Source of the DNA: a candidate division WWE3 bacterium RIFOXYC2_FULL_42_13
GTDB lineage: Bacteria; Patescibacteriota; WWE3; UBA101185; UBA10185
Direction of reading: 5' to 3'
Assembly (NCBI GenBank): GCA_001773255.1
Contig: MEWF01000004.1
Span: 1 to 23,891 of the forward strand
DNA length: 23,891 nt
The notes beneath the pieces were generated by a model. The model searched no databases. It worked only from the letters and a program-made list of their open reading frames with translations, and was not told the DNA's origin. Shown here piece by piece: positions 14,186-22,149 of this stretch (the stretch's first letter is position 1; each line of letters starts with the position of its first letter). The translations under genes were made by a program, and so were the position numbers.

Positions 14186-15431
14186 CCTGTCTTTTAACCC
14201 AAAACCCCCAACCTTGATGCTTGTGGATATAAATTCCTGCTTTGCCACGATAGAACAACAGGCCAACCCCCAGCTAAGAGGCCGTCCCGTAGCAGTTGCG
14301 GCTTACGATACACCCTCGGGATGTGTTCTCGCGGCATCTTACGAAGCAAAAGCGCTGGGTGTTAAAACCGGAATGCGGGTGAGGGAAGGAAAGTTTCTGG
14401 CACCCGGCCTTACGGTTCTTACCCCAGATCCTCAAAAGTACCGCGACGTCCATCTAAAACTCCGCACTGTTCTCAGTAAATTTTCAAGCGTGGTAATTCC
14501 GAAATCCATAGATGAGTTTATGGTCAATCTTGAAGGCTGCCCTTCCTTTAAAAAAGGTATTAAAAATGTCGGAGTCGAAATAAAAGAACTAATTAAAAAA
14601 GACGTCGGTGATTGGATAACTGTCTCCATCGGCATGGGCCCGAATATTTTTTTGGCCAAGACAGCCGCCGGTCTCAAAAAACCCGACGGTCTCGAAGAAA
14701 TAAACATTTCCAATTTTGAATCCGTTTATTCTTCGCTGGAAATTACCGGGCTGCACGGAATAAAAAGAGCAAATGCTGCTCGTCTTGCCACCCAAAATAT
14801 CTATACCGTTACGGATTTTTACAAAGCGTCCTGTGCAACACTTGAACGCGCTTTCGGTTCCATAACGGGTTACTACTGGTACCTGCGTTTGAGAGGCTGG
14901 GAAATAGACGACGTAGCATGGGGCAGAAGAGGCTACGGAAATTCCTACGCGATACCCGACCGTTTAACGAAAAACGAAGATCTTGCCCCAATTTTATATA
15001 AATTGGTTGAAAAGACGGCGAGACGCTTAAGAAAAGCGGGTTATAAAGCCAGAGGTGTCCACGTCGCGATAACTTATCGCGACGGAACATATTGGCACCA
15101 CGGTCATACTACGGGTAAAACTCTTTTTGACCCCCGTGATGTTTTTAAAGAAGCTTACAGGATAATGTGTCGTTCGCCCTATTCGGGTAAACCGGTTGCC
15201 ATAATTGCTGAATCTTTATTCGATATTTTTGATAACGATACTACACAGCTCGATCTTTTCGACGATGTCGGCAGAAAAGAAAAACTTTATTCAGCCGTCG
15301 ACGAGATCACCGATAAATGGGGTGAGTCTGTAATTACTCCGGCAAGAATGTTGTGCGCTAAAAAACATGTTCATGACCGCATAGCATTTGGGGGAATTAA
15401 AGAACTGGAAGAATTTACTTTACAGGACTAG
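14169..15431 (+). CDS. Y-family DNA polymerase (DinB/UmuC type)
   Basis: An error-prone translesion DNA polymerase. The first motif L-V-D-I-N-S-C-F-A-T-I-E places catalytic D20 and the aromatic steric gate F25; N at the third position (D-I-N) is like UmuC rather than DinB. S-I-D-E-F gives D115 and E116. The sequence S-I-G-M-G-P-N-I-F-L-A-K-T-A at about 153-166 is the palm-fingers signature. Thumb and little-finger regions follow. Q360-L-D-L-F364 is a consensus beta-clamp-binding motif, so it should be recruited to the sliding clamp. GGAGG at 14155-14159 serves the ATG inside the upstream gene. The last four bases overlap the convergent rarA gene. No LexA-type operator was recognised. Confidence 0.93.
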   Translation: MDKLTNLSFNPKPPTLMLVDINSCFATIEQQANPQLRGRPVAVAAYDTPSGCVLAASYEAKALGVKTGMRVREGKFLAPGLTVLTPDPQKYRDVHLKLRTVLSKFSSVVIPKSIDEFMVNLEGCPSFKKGIKNVGVEIKELIKKDVGDWITVSIGMGPNIFLAKTAAGLKKPDGLEEINISNFESVYSSLEITGLHGIKRANAARLATQNIYTVTDFYKASCATLERAFGSITGYYWYLRLRGWEIDDVAWGRRGYGNSYAIPDRLTKNEDLAPILYKLVEKTARRLRKAGYKARGVHVAITYRDGTYWHHGHTTGKTLFDPRDVFKEAYRIMCRSPYSGKPVAIIAESLFDIFDNDTTQLDLFDDVGRKEKLYSAVDEITDKWGESVITPARMLCAKKHVHDRIAFGGIKELEEFTLQD

Positions 15432-16657
15432 CGCAGATATTTTGTACCCTTGAGTTTATCCGGAAAATATTCGATATCGGGAAGTTTTTTGCCCTCGGGG
15501 CTGTGATAATAGTTGTAATTTTTACCGTAGCCTACATCCTTCATTAGTTTTGTGGGAGCATTTCTTATATGCATAGGCACCGGAAGGTTTCCGTATTTCA
15601 TAACGTCGTCCGCTGCCTTACCATACGCGATATAAAGTTCATTGGATTTAGGAGACTTAGCAAAGTAAACGACAGCCTCGGCTAATGCCAGGGCGCATTC
15701 GGGCATTCCTATTCTTTCACAGGCCTGAAAAGCTGCCACTGCAATCACAAGTGCCTGAGGATCTTTTATCCCTATATCTTCTGATGCAAACCTTGTGAGC
15801 CTACGGGCAATATAAGTGGGGTCCTGTCCTGCTTCCAGCATACGGGCAAGCCAATAAAGTGCGGCGTCCGGGTCCGAGCCTCTCATGGATTTGTGAAGAG
15901 CGGATATTGTGTTGTAAAACTCTTCACCTTGTAAATCGAAAGTCAGCTGGCTTTTCTGTAATGCTTTTTTAACATCATCAAAGGTAATTTCTTTTCCGGT
16001 TTGTAGATGAAAAGCGATCTCCAAAACATTTATACACGTGCGGGCGTCTCCGTTACTGCTTTGAACTAAGAATTTCCGGGCATCCTTTTCAAGTTTCTTG
16101 CCCAGATCATCCAGTGCTCTGTCTATGATTTCTTCGAGATCTTTTTCGGAAAGTTGGTCCATTATTACTACGCGGCACCTGGATAGAAGAGGAGCAATAA
16201 CTTCGAAAGAAGGATTTTCGGTGGTTGCCCCAATAAAAATTATTTTTCCCTGTTCGACCAAGGGAAGTAATGCATCCTGTTGAGCTTTGTTAAACCTGTG
16301 GATTTCATCTATAAAGACTACCGGGACTCCATCTTTTTTCTTCGAGTAGGTGTTTTGTGACCATAAATTGGACGGGGCATTTTTGCCGTTATCTTCCAGT
16401 TGTTTCTCAATTGTTTTAACCGACGTATTTACCGCGCTGAATTCGTAAAATTTACGGTTGGTCTCGGAAGCTATTATTCTCGCAAGTGTGGTTTTACCTA
16501 CTCCCGGGGGACCCCAAAATATTAAGGAAGGAAAGAATCCTGTCTGTAGCGTGTTTTTGAGTAACTCCGAAATTATCCCGCCTTCGCCGAGAAGCTTTTC
16601 ATGTCCGGACATTTCGTTTAAATTTTTCGGTCGTATCTTATCCGCTAAAGGTTGCAT
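15428..16657 (-). CDS. rarA: Replication-associated recombination protein A (RarA/MgsA), AAA+ ATPase
   Basis: A clamp-loader-like AAA+ ATPase that acts at stalled replication forks. Residues 1-30 match the family start (A-D-K-I-R-P-K-N-L-N-E-M-S-G). Walker A is G-P-P-G-V-G-K-T at 49-56, Walker B V-V-F-I-D-E-I-H at 113-120, and G-A-T-T-E-N-P-S-F carries sensor 1. The C-terminal tetramerisation region has the conserved L-H-K-S-M-R-G-S-D-P-D-A-A-L-Y-W-L-A-R-M. The 409 residues are close to the usual length. A TAATAT box at 16670-16675 lies 12 bases before the ATG. Its end overlaps the convergent polymerase gene by four bases, grouping two damage-tolerance genes. Confidence 0.96.
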   Translation of the reverse strand: MQPLADKIRPKNLNEMSGHEKLLGEGGIISELLKNTLQTGFFPSLIFWGPPGVGKTTLARIIASETNRKFYEFSAVNTSVKTIEKQLEDNGKNAPSNLWSQNTYSKKKDGVPVVFIDEIHRFNKAQQDALLPLVEQGKIIFIGATTENPSFEVIAPLLSRCRVVIMDQLSEKDLEEIIDRALDDLGKKLEKDARKFLVQSSNGDARTCINVLEIAFHLQTGKEITFDDVKKALQKSQLTFDLQGEEFYNTISALHKSMRGSDPDAALYWLARMLEAGQDPTYIARRLTRFASEDIGIKDPQALVIAVAAFQACERIGMPECALALAEAVVYFAKSPKSNELYIAYGKAADDVMKYGNLPVPMHIRNAPTKLMKDVGYGKNYNYYHSPEGKKLPDIEYFPDKLKGTKYLR

Positions 16658-16669
16658 TTAAATACCCAA

Positions 16670-16675
16670 ATATTA
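16670..16675 (-). promoter_or_regulatory. Candidate -10 box of rarA
   Basis: TAATAT on the minus strand ends 12 bases before the ATG at 16657, giving a leader of only a few bases. There is no Shine-Dalgarno site. Confidence 0.35.
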
Positions 16676-16711
16676 CCCGTAAGGAAATGATACATTTGGA
16701 TGGGGCGCCCG

Positions 16712-17818
16712 TCAAAGTCTAAATACTTTTTGTAAAATCCTGGAAATGAGGTCGCTGCCCTTTTTAGCTGTCAGTCTGGAACGGATGGAAAGATCCAGCC
16801 CGAGATTAGTAACGCTCGCCACTGCCAACGTTAGAAGTTTTAATCTGGGAAATAAAAGAAAGACGGCGAACAGAACCGTATTGAAGGTAACGAACTTTAT
16901 AAGATCTCTCTTTGCATCGTTAAAGCTTTTTCTTATTGCTTCTTTTAACATGTCCATGGTGGTTCGTTTAGCGCCTCCAAAATTTTCGAGTTCGTGGGAA
17001 AAGTTTAAGTAGTATTTTCTGGCACTTGCAAATACCTTTATCATATTTCTCAAAACTTCTATGGACACGGTTGTGACTATGAGGGCTATCGTAGTAATGA
17101 CGTGTTTATCATAAACAAAGCTTTTCAACATCAAGTCGTAATCTTTAAACTCTGCTTTTAACGGTATGTTTAGGTCTGTCGGAAGAAAGAAAAGGTTAGT
17201 GCTGTCCATGGTCAAAAAGAAAATGAACAAGACGACCTCGATTCCGTCTATAAACCCGGCTTTAAATTTTTTCTGGAACTGTCCATTCCATGTGAGTTCT
17301 ATTATGGTGTCGGGCTGGGGTTTGCTTAACAAACCGAAGCCCATGATTGCCGCGGCCGTAATTATTATCGTCATTATCATAACGTCATATGATTTGCCCA
17401 CGGTTTTGTAAATGTATAAAAGAAGAACATAAACCAAAAAGGCGGCTATGTAGGCAAAGATCGGAGCCGCAAATAGGAGAAACTCTTTTAATAGCTCGAC
17501 GAATCTTTTCCACAGATTTTTCAAAAATTCAAGAAAATCTATAAAAGTCAGCGCACCTTCCAATAAAAGATCCAGAACTCTGCCGGCCTCCCTTTTCATT
17601 CCAATGATAACCAGTATTCCTAAGGTGAAAAAAACCGCAGCGGATGCCATCAGAATTATCCAAACAATATTAAGGATCACCGAAACAGTTTCGGGAAATA
17701 AAAACCCCGCCGCCAGGAAAAGGGCTAGAATTACGATCAGAGTCGTAAGAAGTGAGAATACTTTTCTGTCCATGTTATTTTTACCGACCTGGCCGGTAAA
17801 TATATCTTTTAGTGTCAT
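16712..17818 (-). CDS. Polytopic membrane protein, translationally coupled to map
   Basis: Family not recognised. The chosen ATG at 17818 shares an ATGA with the TGA of map, a classic coupled overlap; the open frame extends to 17917 inside map, but nothing supports that start. The 368-residue protein has about seven or eight hydrophobic helices, near 20-40, 45-72, 112-140, 146-167, 190-210, 240-260 and 305-340 (one or two). Amphipathic, charged segments lie between them at about 75-110 and 262-300. I see no catalytic motif or transporter signature. It is part of a map-membrane protein unit, with rarA 54 bases downstream on the same strand. Function unknown. Confidence 0.8.
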   Translation of the reverse strand: MTLKDIFTGQVGKNNMDRKVFSLLTTLIVILALFLAAGFLFPETVSVILNIVWIILMASAAVFFTLGILVIIGMKREAGRVLDLLLEGALTFIDFLEFLKNLWKRFVELLKEFLLFAAPIFAYIAAFLVYVLLLYIYKTVGKSYDVMIMTIIITAAAIMGFGLLSKPQPDTIIELTWNGQFQKKFKAGFIDGIEVVLFIFFLTMDSTNLFFLPTDLNIPLKAEFKDYDLMLKSFVYDKHVITTIALIVTTVSIEVLRNMIKVFASARKYYLNFSHELENFGGAKRTTMDMLKEAIRKSFNDAKRDLIKFVTFNTVLFAVFLLFPRLKLLTLAVASVTNLGLDLSIRSRLTAKKGSDLISRILQKVFRL

Positions 17819-18585
17819 TTGTTCTTTAAAGTCAAAATTTCGTATCCGTCTTTCGTTACTAAAATTGTATGTTCGGCTTGGGCAAAGTAACCTCCGTCGG
17901 CCATGCAGGTTTCCCACTCACTTTTGTTAACTACGGTGTCGTCTCCGGTGCAAACTAGTGCCTCAATGCAGATGGTCATACCTTCCATAAGTTTCGGACC
18001 GTCGTTGACGCTACCGTAACACGGTATTTCAGGGTATTCGTGCATTTCCGGACCTATGCCGTGTCCCGCATAGTCCTTGAGTACGTTCAAACCTTGTGAT
18101 TCTACTATTTTTTGCATTTTGTTGCTAATCCGGCCTATGCGTACTCCTGGACCTACTTCCGAAATGGTTTCGTAAAGTGCTTTCTCTGCGGTGTTCACTA
18201 AAGTGTTTTTAAGAGCGTTCTCTTTTTTTCCGACAACGGTTGAGAAGGCAGCGTCCACATTTAGACCTTTGTAATTTATCACGGTATCGACGGTCACGAC
18301 ATCACCGTTCTTTAAAATGACTCCTTTTTTGGGAAAGCAGTGGACTGATTGATTGTTTATACTCAGGCAAAGACCTGTAGGAAATGGAGGCATGCCGTAG
18401 GGAGCATATCCTTTACAGGTGGGGCCAACTTTATTTTTTCGGCACATTTTTATGAACTCTTTTTCAAGTTCGAAAGAATCTCTACCGGGAACAAGCATTT
18501 TCTTAAGTTCAGACAGTATTTCGGCAAGTATTTTTCCTCCCTGCCTCATTTTTGTTATATCTTCAGCATTTTTCACAAAACCCAT
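17815..18585 (-). CDS. map: Type I methionine aminopeptidase
   Basis: Removes the initiator methionine from nascent proteins. All five metal ligands are visible: D in V-T-V-D-T, D eleven residues later in N-V-D-A-A, H in A-G-H-G-I-G-P-E-M-H-E-Y-P, E in C-I-E-A-L, and E in Q-A-E-H-T-I-L-V-T; the substrate-gating H is in S-V-H-C-F-P. I place the start at the ATG at 18585 (256 residues) and not the ATG at 18594, because the latter overlaps the -10 TATAAT and would lie upstream of the transcription start, while 18585 sits 7 bases after that box. The last codon overlaps the next gene as ATGA. It is divergent from the SIMPL gene. Confidence 0.95.
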   Translation of the reverse strand: MGFVKNAEDITKMRQGGKILAEILSELKKMLVPGRDSFELEKEFIKMCRKNKVGPTCKGYAPYGMPPFPTGLCLSINNQSVHCFPKKGVILKNGDVVTVDTVINYKGLNVDAAFSTVVGKKENALKNTLVNTAEKALYETISEVGPGVRIGRISNKMQKIVESQGLNVLKDYAGHGIGPEMHEYPEIPCYGSVNDGPKLMEGMTICIEALVCTGDDTVVNKSEWETCMADGGYFAQAEHTILVTKDGYEILTLKNK

Positions 18586-18592
18586 ATTGTTC

Positions 18593-18615
18593 ATTATACC
18601 CCAGAATTATGGGGT
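18593..18615 (-). promoter_or_regulatory. map promoter overlapped by an inverted repeat
   Basis: On the minus strand TATAAT (18598-18593) ends 7 bases before the map ATG. Directly upstream, ACCCCATAATTCTGGGGT (18615-18598) is an inverted repeat with 6-bp arms that touches the -10 box. It could be an operator for map, or for both divergent genes. Confidence 0.5.
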
Positions 18616-18635
18616 TTTCTCACACTGCCAAAAAA

Positions 18636-18644
18636 TGATAATAT
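18636..18644 (+). promoter_or_regulatory. Extended -10 promoter, leaderless start of the SIMPL gene
   Basis: TGATAATAT (TG-N-TAATAT) ends 6 bases before the ATG at 18651, so the transcript should begin at about the start codon. It is identical to the tRNA-Glu -10 element. Confidence 0.6.
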
Positions 18645-18650
18645 TTGCTC

Positions 18651-19394
18651 ATGCCCGATAACAATAAACTTATAAATATTTCTCTCTTGTTAAATATTTT
18701 TATATCGATCGTGTTTGCCGCTCTGATCGGTACCGGAGTCTGGTACTTATTTAAAATGCTGACACCGCAGACAATATCGGTGTCCGGTTCATCTACATCA
18801 CAGGTTAAAAATCAGATTGCCTCGTACTCCTTGACAATAGAGGTATCGGATGCCGACAAAGCTAAGGCTGTCGAAGCCCTTACCGAGAGATCCAAGAACG
18901 TAGTTCAGATGATAAAAGATTTCGGTATACCTGAAGAAGATATTGAAACCACAAGTCTGAATATTTATCAAAGACAGGATTCCGTGTATCGCGGGGGCGT
19001 AACAACTTATGAGTTAGGAGATTGGTTTGCTTCCTACACGGTTAACACCAAATTGCGGGATCTTTCAAAATCCGATGATCTGACAGCTCTTCTCGCGACT
19101 GTCGAAAAAGCCTCTATGTGGGGACCAAATCTTACTATAGACGACGAAATGATAGACGAGGAAGCCTTACTTAATGCCGCTATTGAGGACGCCAGAAGCA
19201 AAGCCTCGGCAATAGCCTCCGGACTCGGGAAAAAGCTCGGCAGGGCTGTTCAGATAAACGAAGGTTCGGCTCAATATATATACGGAGGGGTAAAATATAA
19301 CGAGGCTTTTGGAGCGGGCGGCGGTGGAATTCCCGTTGAACCCGGTTCGACCTCGACTTATAAGAACGTGACCGTTATATTCGAGCTGAAATAG
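18651..19394 (+). CDS. SIMPL-domain (DUF541) membrane-anchored protein
   Basis: A 247-residue protein. Residues about 5-33 form one transmembrane helix or signal anchor, and about 38-247 a SIMPL domain. The first strand, I-S-V-S-G-S-S-T-S-Q-V, is the typical family start. The region G-I-P-E-E-D-I-E-T-T-S-L-N-I-Y, the central A-S-Y-T-V-N-T-K-L-R-D-L segment and A-I-E-D-A-R-S-K-A-S-A-I-A all fit the family. A G-rich stretch lies near 222-226. Family members are periplasmic or surface proteins of poorly known role, linked to oxidative stress in some bacteria. The ATG is chosen because it sits at the predicted transcription start. It is divergent from map and convergent with leuS. Confidence 0.88.
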   Translation: MPDNNKLINISLLLNIFISIVFAALIGTGVWYLFKMLTPQTISVSGSSTSQVKNQIASYSLTIEVSDADKAKAVEALTERSKNVVQMIKDFGIPEEDIETTSLNIYQRQDSVYRGGVTTYELGDWFASYTVNTKLRDLSKSDDLTALLATVEKASMWGPNLTIDDEMIDEEALLNAAIEDARSKASAIASGLGKKLGRAVQINEGSAQYIYGGVKYNEAFGAGGGGIPVEPGSTSTYKNVTVIFELK

Positions 19395-19433
19395 CATTTA
19401 TAAAAAATGTTTTAGAAAGAGGGGAGTCTTTGT

Positions 19434-19445
19434 TGGTTTAAACCA
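19434..19445. repeat. 12-bp perfect palindrome at the leuS stop codon
   Basis: TGGTTTAAACCA spans the leuS stop codon in the 43-base gap region between the convergent SIMPL and leuS genes. No U-run follows, so it is a poor terminator. It may be chance. Confidence 0.4.
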
Positions 19446-21903
19446 CCAGGCTTACAATCTTGCCTTTAACATATATTAACTTCCTGACCTGGCGTCCGTC
19501 GAGGGATTTTATTAAGTCGGCATTATTTTTTATCAGTTCGCTGACAGCCCGTTCGTCGGCGTTTGAATCTATTTCAATCTCGGCGCGCACCTTTCCGTTT
19601 ATTTGAACCGGAATAATAACGGTGTTTTCAGCTAGTTTAGAGGGGTCAAATTTGGGCCATTCCTGTAGATGCACACTATTATTTTTATCCCATGTTGAAA
19701 AATTATTTATTTCGTGCCAAAACTCTTCGGCAACAAAAGGTATGAACGGCGCAAGTAGTTTTATGTAACCTTTCCATTGTCCGGTACTTATTGACGGAGC
19801 CTTCTTTGCGGCGTTGGCGAAGATCATGAATTCGCTGACACAGGTATTCATTTTAAGGTCATCACACATATCGGTCACTTTCTTTACCATCAGGTTATAG
19901 TCCTTTTCCAATTCTGCTCCTGCTCCCTCGTCGTCCCTCACTTTGTTTCTAAGAAGGAAAAGATTATCGATAAATCTCTTTGTAGCTTTAACACCGTGGT
20001 CATCCCATGGGTAAGTCTCATCGTACGGGCCTATAAAGCAGAGGTATAGTCTGCATGCGTCGGCTCCGAAGTGTTCAACAATTTCTTTAGGGTTAATAAC
20101 ATTTCCCCGTGATTTGGACATTTTCTGTCCGTCGGCTCCCAATAATAGACCGCCCGTCATCCTCCATTTATAAGGTTCGGGTGTCGGAACCAACCCAAGG
20201 TCGTAAAAAAATTTATGCCAGAACCTGGAATATAAAAGGTGCGCGGTTGTGTGTCCTCCGTCACCGAAATATTTATCTACCGGTAGCCAGTATTTTAAAA
20301 TCTCGGGATCGGCAAAAGCGTTCTCGTTTTTAGGATCACAATATCTTATGTAGTACCAGCTCGAACCGGCCCATGTAGGCATTGTTTCGGTTTCTCTTTT
20401 TGCAGGGCTCCCGTTTTTGTCCGTAGTTTCAACCCAATCCGTCAATCTTGCTAACGGGGCACCGCCGCTTTCGGAGGGTTGATAATCTTTTGTATAAGGA
20501 AGCTCTACGGGAAGTTTTTTATGAACCTCCGGCATGTCGTTTGTATCGACAACAGCCTCGATTGCTCCGTCATTTTTATATACGACCGGTATGGGTTCCC
20601 CCCAATACCTTTGGCGCGAAAATACCCAGTCACGGAGTTTGTAATTTATCTTGAACTTACCGAAGTTTTCATTCTCGGCTTTTTGTGTCATTTCCATTAT
20701 TACTTGCTCTGAAGGTTTGTTTGAATACTCACCTGAATTAATAGAAATACCGTAGCCGGTGTACGGTTCTTTTTGAACATCCACCTCGATCCCGTCGGCA
20801 GGCATGACAACCTGTCCTATTTTCAAGCCGTACTTAACAGAGAATTCGTGGTCTCTTTCATCGTGTCCGGGAACGCACATTATCGCTCCCGTGCCATAAG
20901 TGGTAAGAACAAAGTCCGCTACCCAAACAGGGTGTTTTTCTCCGCTAAATGGGTTTAAAACATAAGTGCCTGCAAATACTCCGGATTTGTCTTTTTGTAT
21001 CGCCGTCCTTTCCATCTCACTTTTTTGTTTCGCGGCTTTGACGTATTGTTCAACCCCTCCGCGTTGCTCTTCTGCCACAAAATCATATAAATTTTCGTAT
21101 TCGGGGGAAATGATCACAGCGGAGGCTCCGTAGATAGTGTCTATTCTTGTGGTAAACACCGTTATGTTTTTGTCACCCGCAACAGCTTTGAACTCAACCT
21201 CGGCGCCAATTGATTTACCTATCCAGTTGATTTGTGCGGTTTTAATATAATCCGGAAAATCTGTTTCCTTAAGCCCGTCTATTAGTTTTTCGGCATATGC
21301 CGGTATCCTTAGAACCCACTGTTTAAATAGTTTTCTTTCGACGGCATATCCCCCGCGTTCACTTACTTTCTGACCGTCTTTTCCCGTCAGGACTTCTTCC
21401 TCGGCAAGGACGCCTAGTTCTTTACACCACCAGACAGGCATTTCCTCCTGTACGGCGAGTCCGTTCTCGAAAAATTTTAGAAAAAGCCATTGCGTCCATT
21501 TATAGTACTTGGGGTCAGATGTTGTGATCTCGCGGTCCCAATCGATACCGTAACCGAAATCCTGAGCCGACTGTTTATAACCTTTCGCTAGTTCCTCGGT
21601 CACTTCCTGCGGCGTTTTACCCATTTTTAAAGCGTAGCCTTCGGTAGGAAGTCCGAAAGCGTCCCAGCCCATCGGGTACATAACGTTGTAACCGTTCATT
21701 CTTAAGTATCTGGAATAAACATCGGGCACCGTGTATCTCATCATATGGCCGGCGTGCAAATAAGGTCCGGAAGGGTAGGGAAGCTCGGCCAAAATGTATT
21801 TCTTCGGTTTTTCCGAGAAATCTACGGCCTTGTAGATATTGTCACGGTACCAAAACTCCTTCCATTTATTCTCTATTTGTTTATGGTCGTACTTTTTTTC
21901 CAT
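19438..21903 (-). CDS. leuS: Leucyl-tRNA synthetase
   Basis: Class I aminoacyl-tRNA synthetase that charges tRNA-Leu. The 821 residues are near the usual bacterial length. The HIGH motif appears as H50-A-G-H53 after P-Y-P-S-G-P. The CP1 editing domain (about 220-410) is present with T-T-R-I-D-T and G-H-D-E-R-D-H-E-F, the latter holding the editing aspartate, so proofreading should work. The KMSKS loop reads G-Q-K-M-S-K-S-R-G-N-V. The anticodon-binding helical domain and the C-terminal appendix (V-Q-I-N-G-K-V-R-A-E-I) complete the protein. No Shine-Dalgarno precedes the ATG. Its promoter probably shares the AT-rich 56-base gap with the divergent bL33 gene. Confidence 0.98.
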   Translation of the reverse strand: MEKKYDHKQIENKWKEFWYRDNIYKAVDFSEKPKKYILAELPYPSGPYLHAGHMMRYTVPDVYSRYLRMNGYNVMYPMGWDAFGLPTEGYALKMGKTPQEVTEELAKGYKQSAQDFGYGIDWDREITTSDPKYYKWTQWLFLKFFENGLAVQEEMPVWWCKELGVLAEEEVLTGKDGQKVSERGGYAVERKLFKQWVLRIPAYAEKLIDGLKETDFPDYIKTAQINWIGKSIGAEVEFKAVAGDKNITVFTTRIDTIYGASAVIISPEYENLYDFVAEEQRGGVEQYVKAAKQKSEMERTAIQKDKSGVFAGTYVLNPFSGEKHPVWVADFVLTTYGTGAIMCVPGHDERDHEFSVKYGLKIGQVVMPADGIEVDVQKEPYTGYGISINSGEYSNKPSEQVIMEMTQKAENENFGKFKINYKLRDWVFSRQRYWGEPIPVVYKNDGAIEAVVDTNDMPEVHKKLPVELPYTKDYQPSESGGAPLARLTDWVETTDKNGSPAKRETETMPTWAGSSWYYIRYCDPKNENAFADPEILKYWLPVDKYFGDGGHTTAHLLYSRFWHKFFYDLGLVPTPEPYKWRMTGGLLLGADGQKMSKSRGNVINPKEIVEHFGADACRLYLCFIGPYDETYPWDDHGVKATKRFIDNLFLLRNKVRDDEGAGAELEKDYNLMVKKVTDMCDDLKMNTCVSEFMIFANAAKKAPSISTGQWKGYIKLLAPFIPFVAEEFWHEINNFSTWDKNNSVHLQEWPKFDPSKLAENTVIIPVQINGKVRAEIEIDSNADERAVSELIKNNADLIKSLDGRQVRKLIYVKGKIVSLVV

Positions 21904-21940
21904 TTTTATCCGCCAAAAAAAGGTTGTAATTTAGTTGATT

Positions 21941-21949
21941 TTATAATAT
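21941..21949. promoter_or_regulatory. Shared divergent -10 region of leuS and the bL33 gene
   Basis: TTATAATAT carries TATAAT (21942-21947) for the plus-strand bL33 gene, 12 bases before its ATG. Because TTATAA is self-complementary, the minus strand also reads TATAAA at 21946-21941, which could serve leuS with a leader of about 30 bases. Confidence 0.45.
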
Positions 21950-21959
21950 ATTTCACACC

Positions 21960-22136
21960 ATGGCAAAGAAAAAAGGTAATAGATTGTTAATAGGTCTTGA
22001 GTGTACAGAAACGGGCATGAGATCATACATAACCCAAAAAAACCGTATCAATACAACTGATAAGGTCGAGCTAATGAAATATAACAAGAAGCTTAAAAAG
22101 CACACTCTGCATAAAGAAGTTTTAAGACTCAAGTAA
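21960..22136 (+). CDS. rpmG: Ribosomal protein bL33
   Basis: A 58-residue protein of the large ribosomal subunit. Y-I-T-Q-K-N-R-I-N-T-T-D-K-V-E-L-M-K-Y followed by K-H-T-L-H-K-E matches bL33 throughout. The zinc form of bL33 has four cysteines in two C-x-x-C pairs. Here only the first remains (E-C-T-E-T at 15-19) and the second pair is replaced by N-K-K-L, so zinc should not be bound, although the C-terminal H-T-L-H-K-E is of the zinc-type sequence. It is divergent from leuS and ends only 13 bases from the convergent RelA-type gene. Confidence 0.95.
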   Translation: MAKKKGNRLLIGLECTETGMRSYITQKNRINTTDKVELMKYNKKLKKHTLHKEVLRLK

Positions 22137-22149
22137 GCTTCCGGTGGGT

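Noticed and set aside
17819..17917. Longer start for the membrane protein inside map
   Set aside because: The added N-terminus is a shadow of map coding sequence; the ATGA overlap at 17815-17818 is a much better start.
18586..18594. First ATG of map
   Set aside because: It overlaps the TATAAT box, so it would lie upstream of the transcription start; the next ATG at 18585 fits.
19395..19437. Terminator between the convergent SIMPL and leuS genes
   Set aside because: No stem with a T-run is visible on either strand; only the palindrome at the leuS stop is present.
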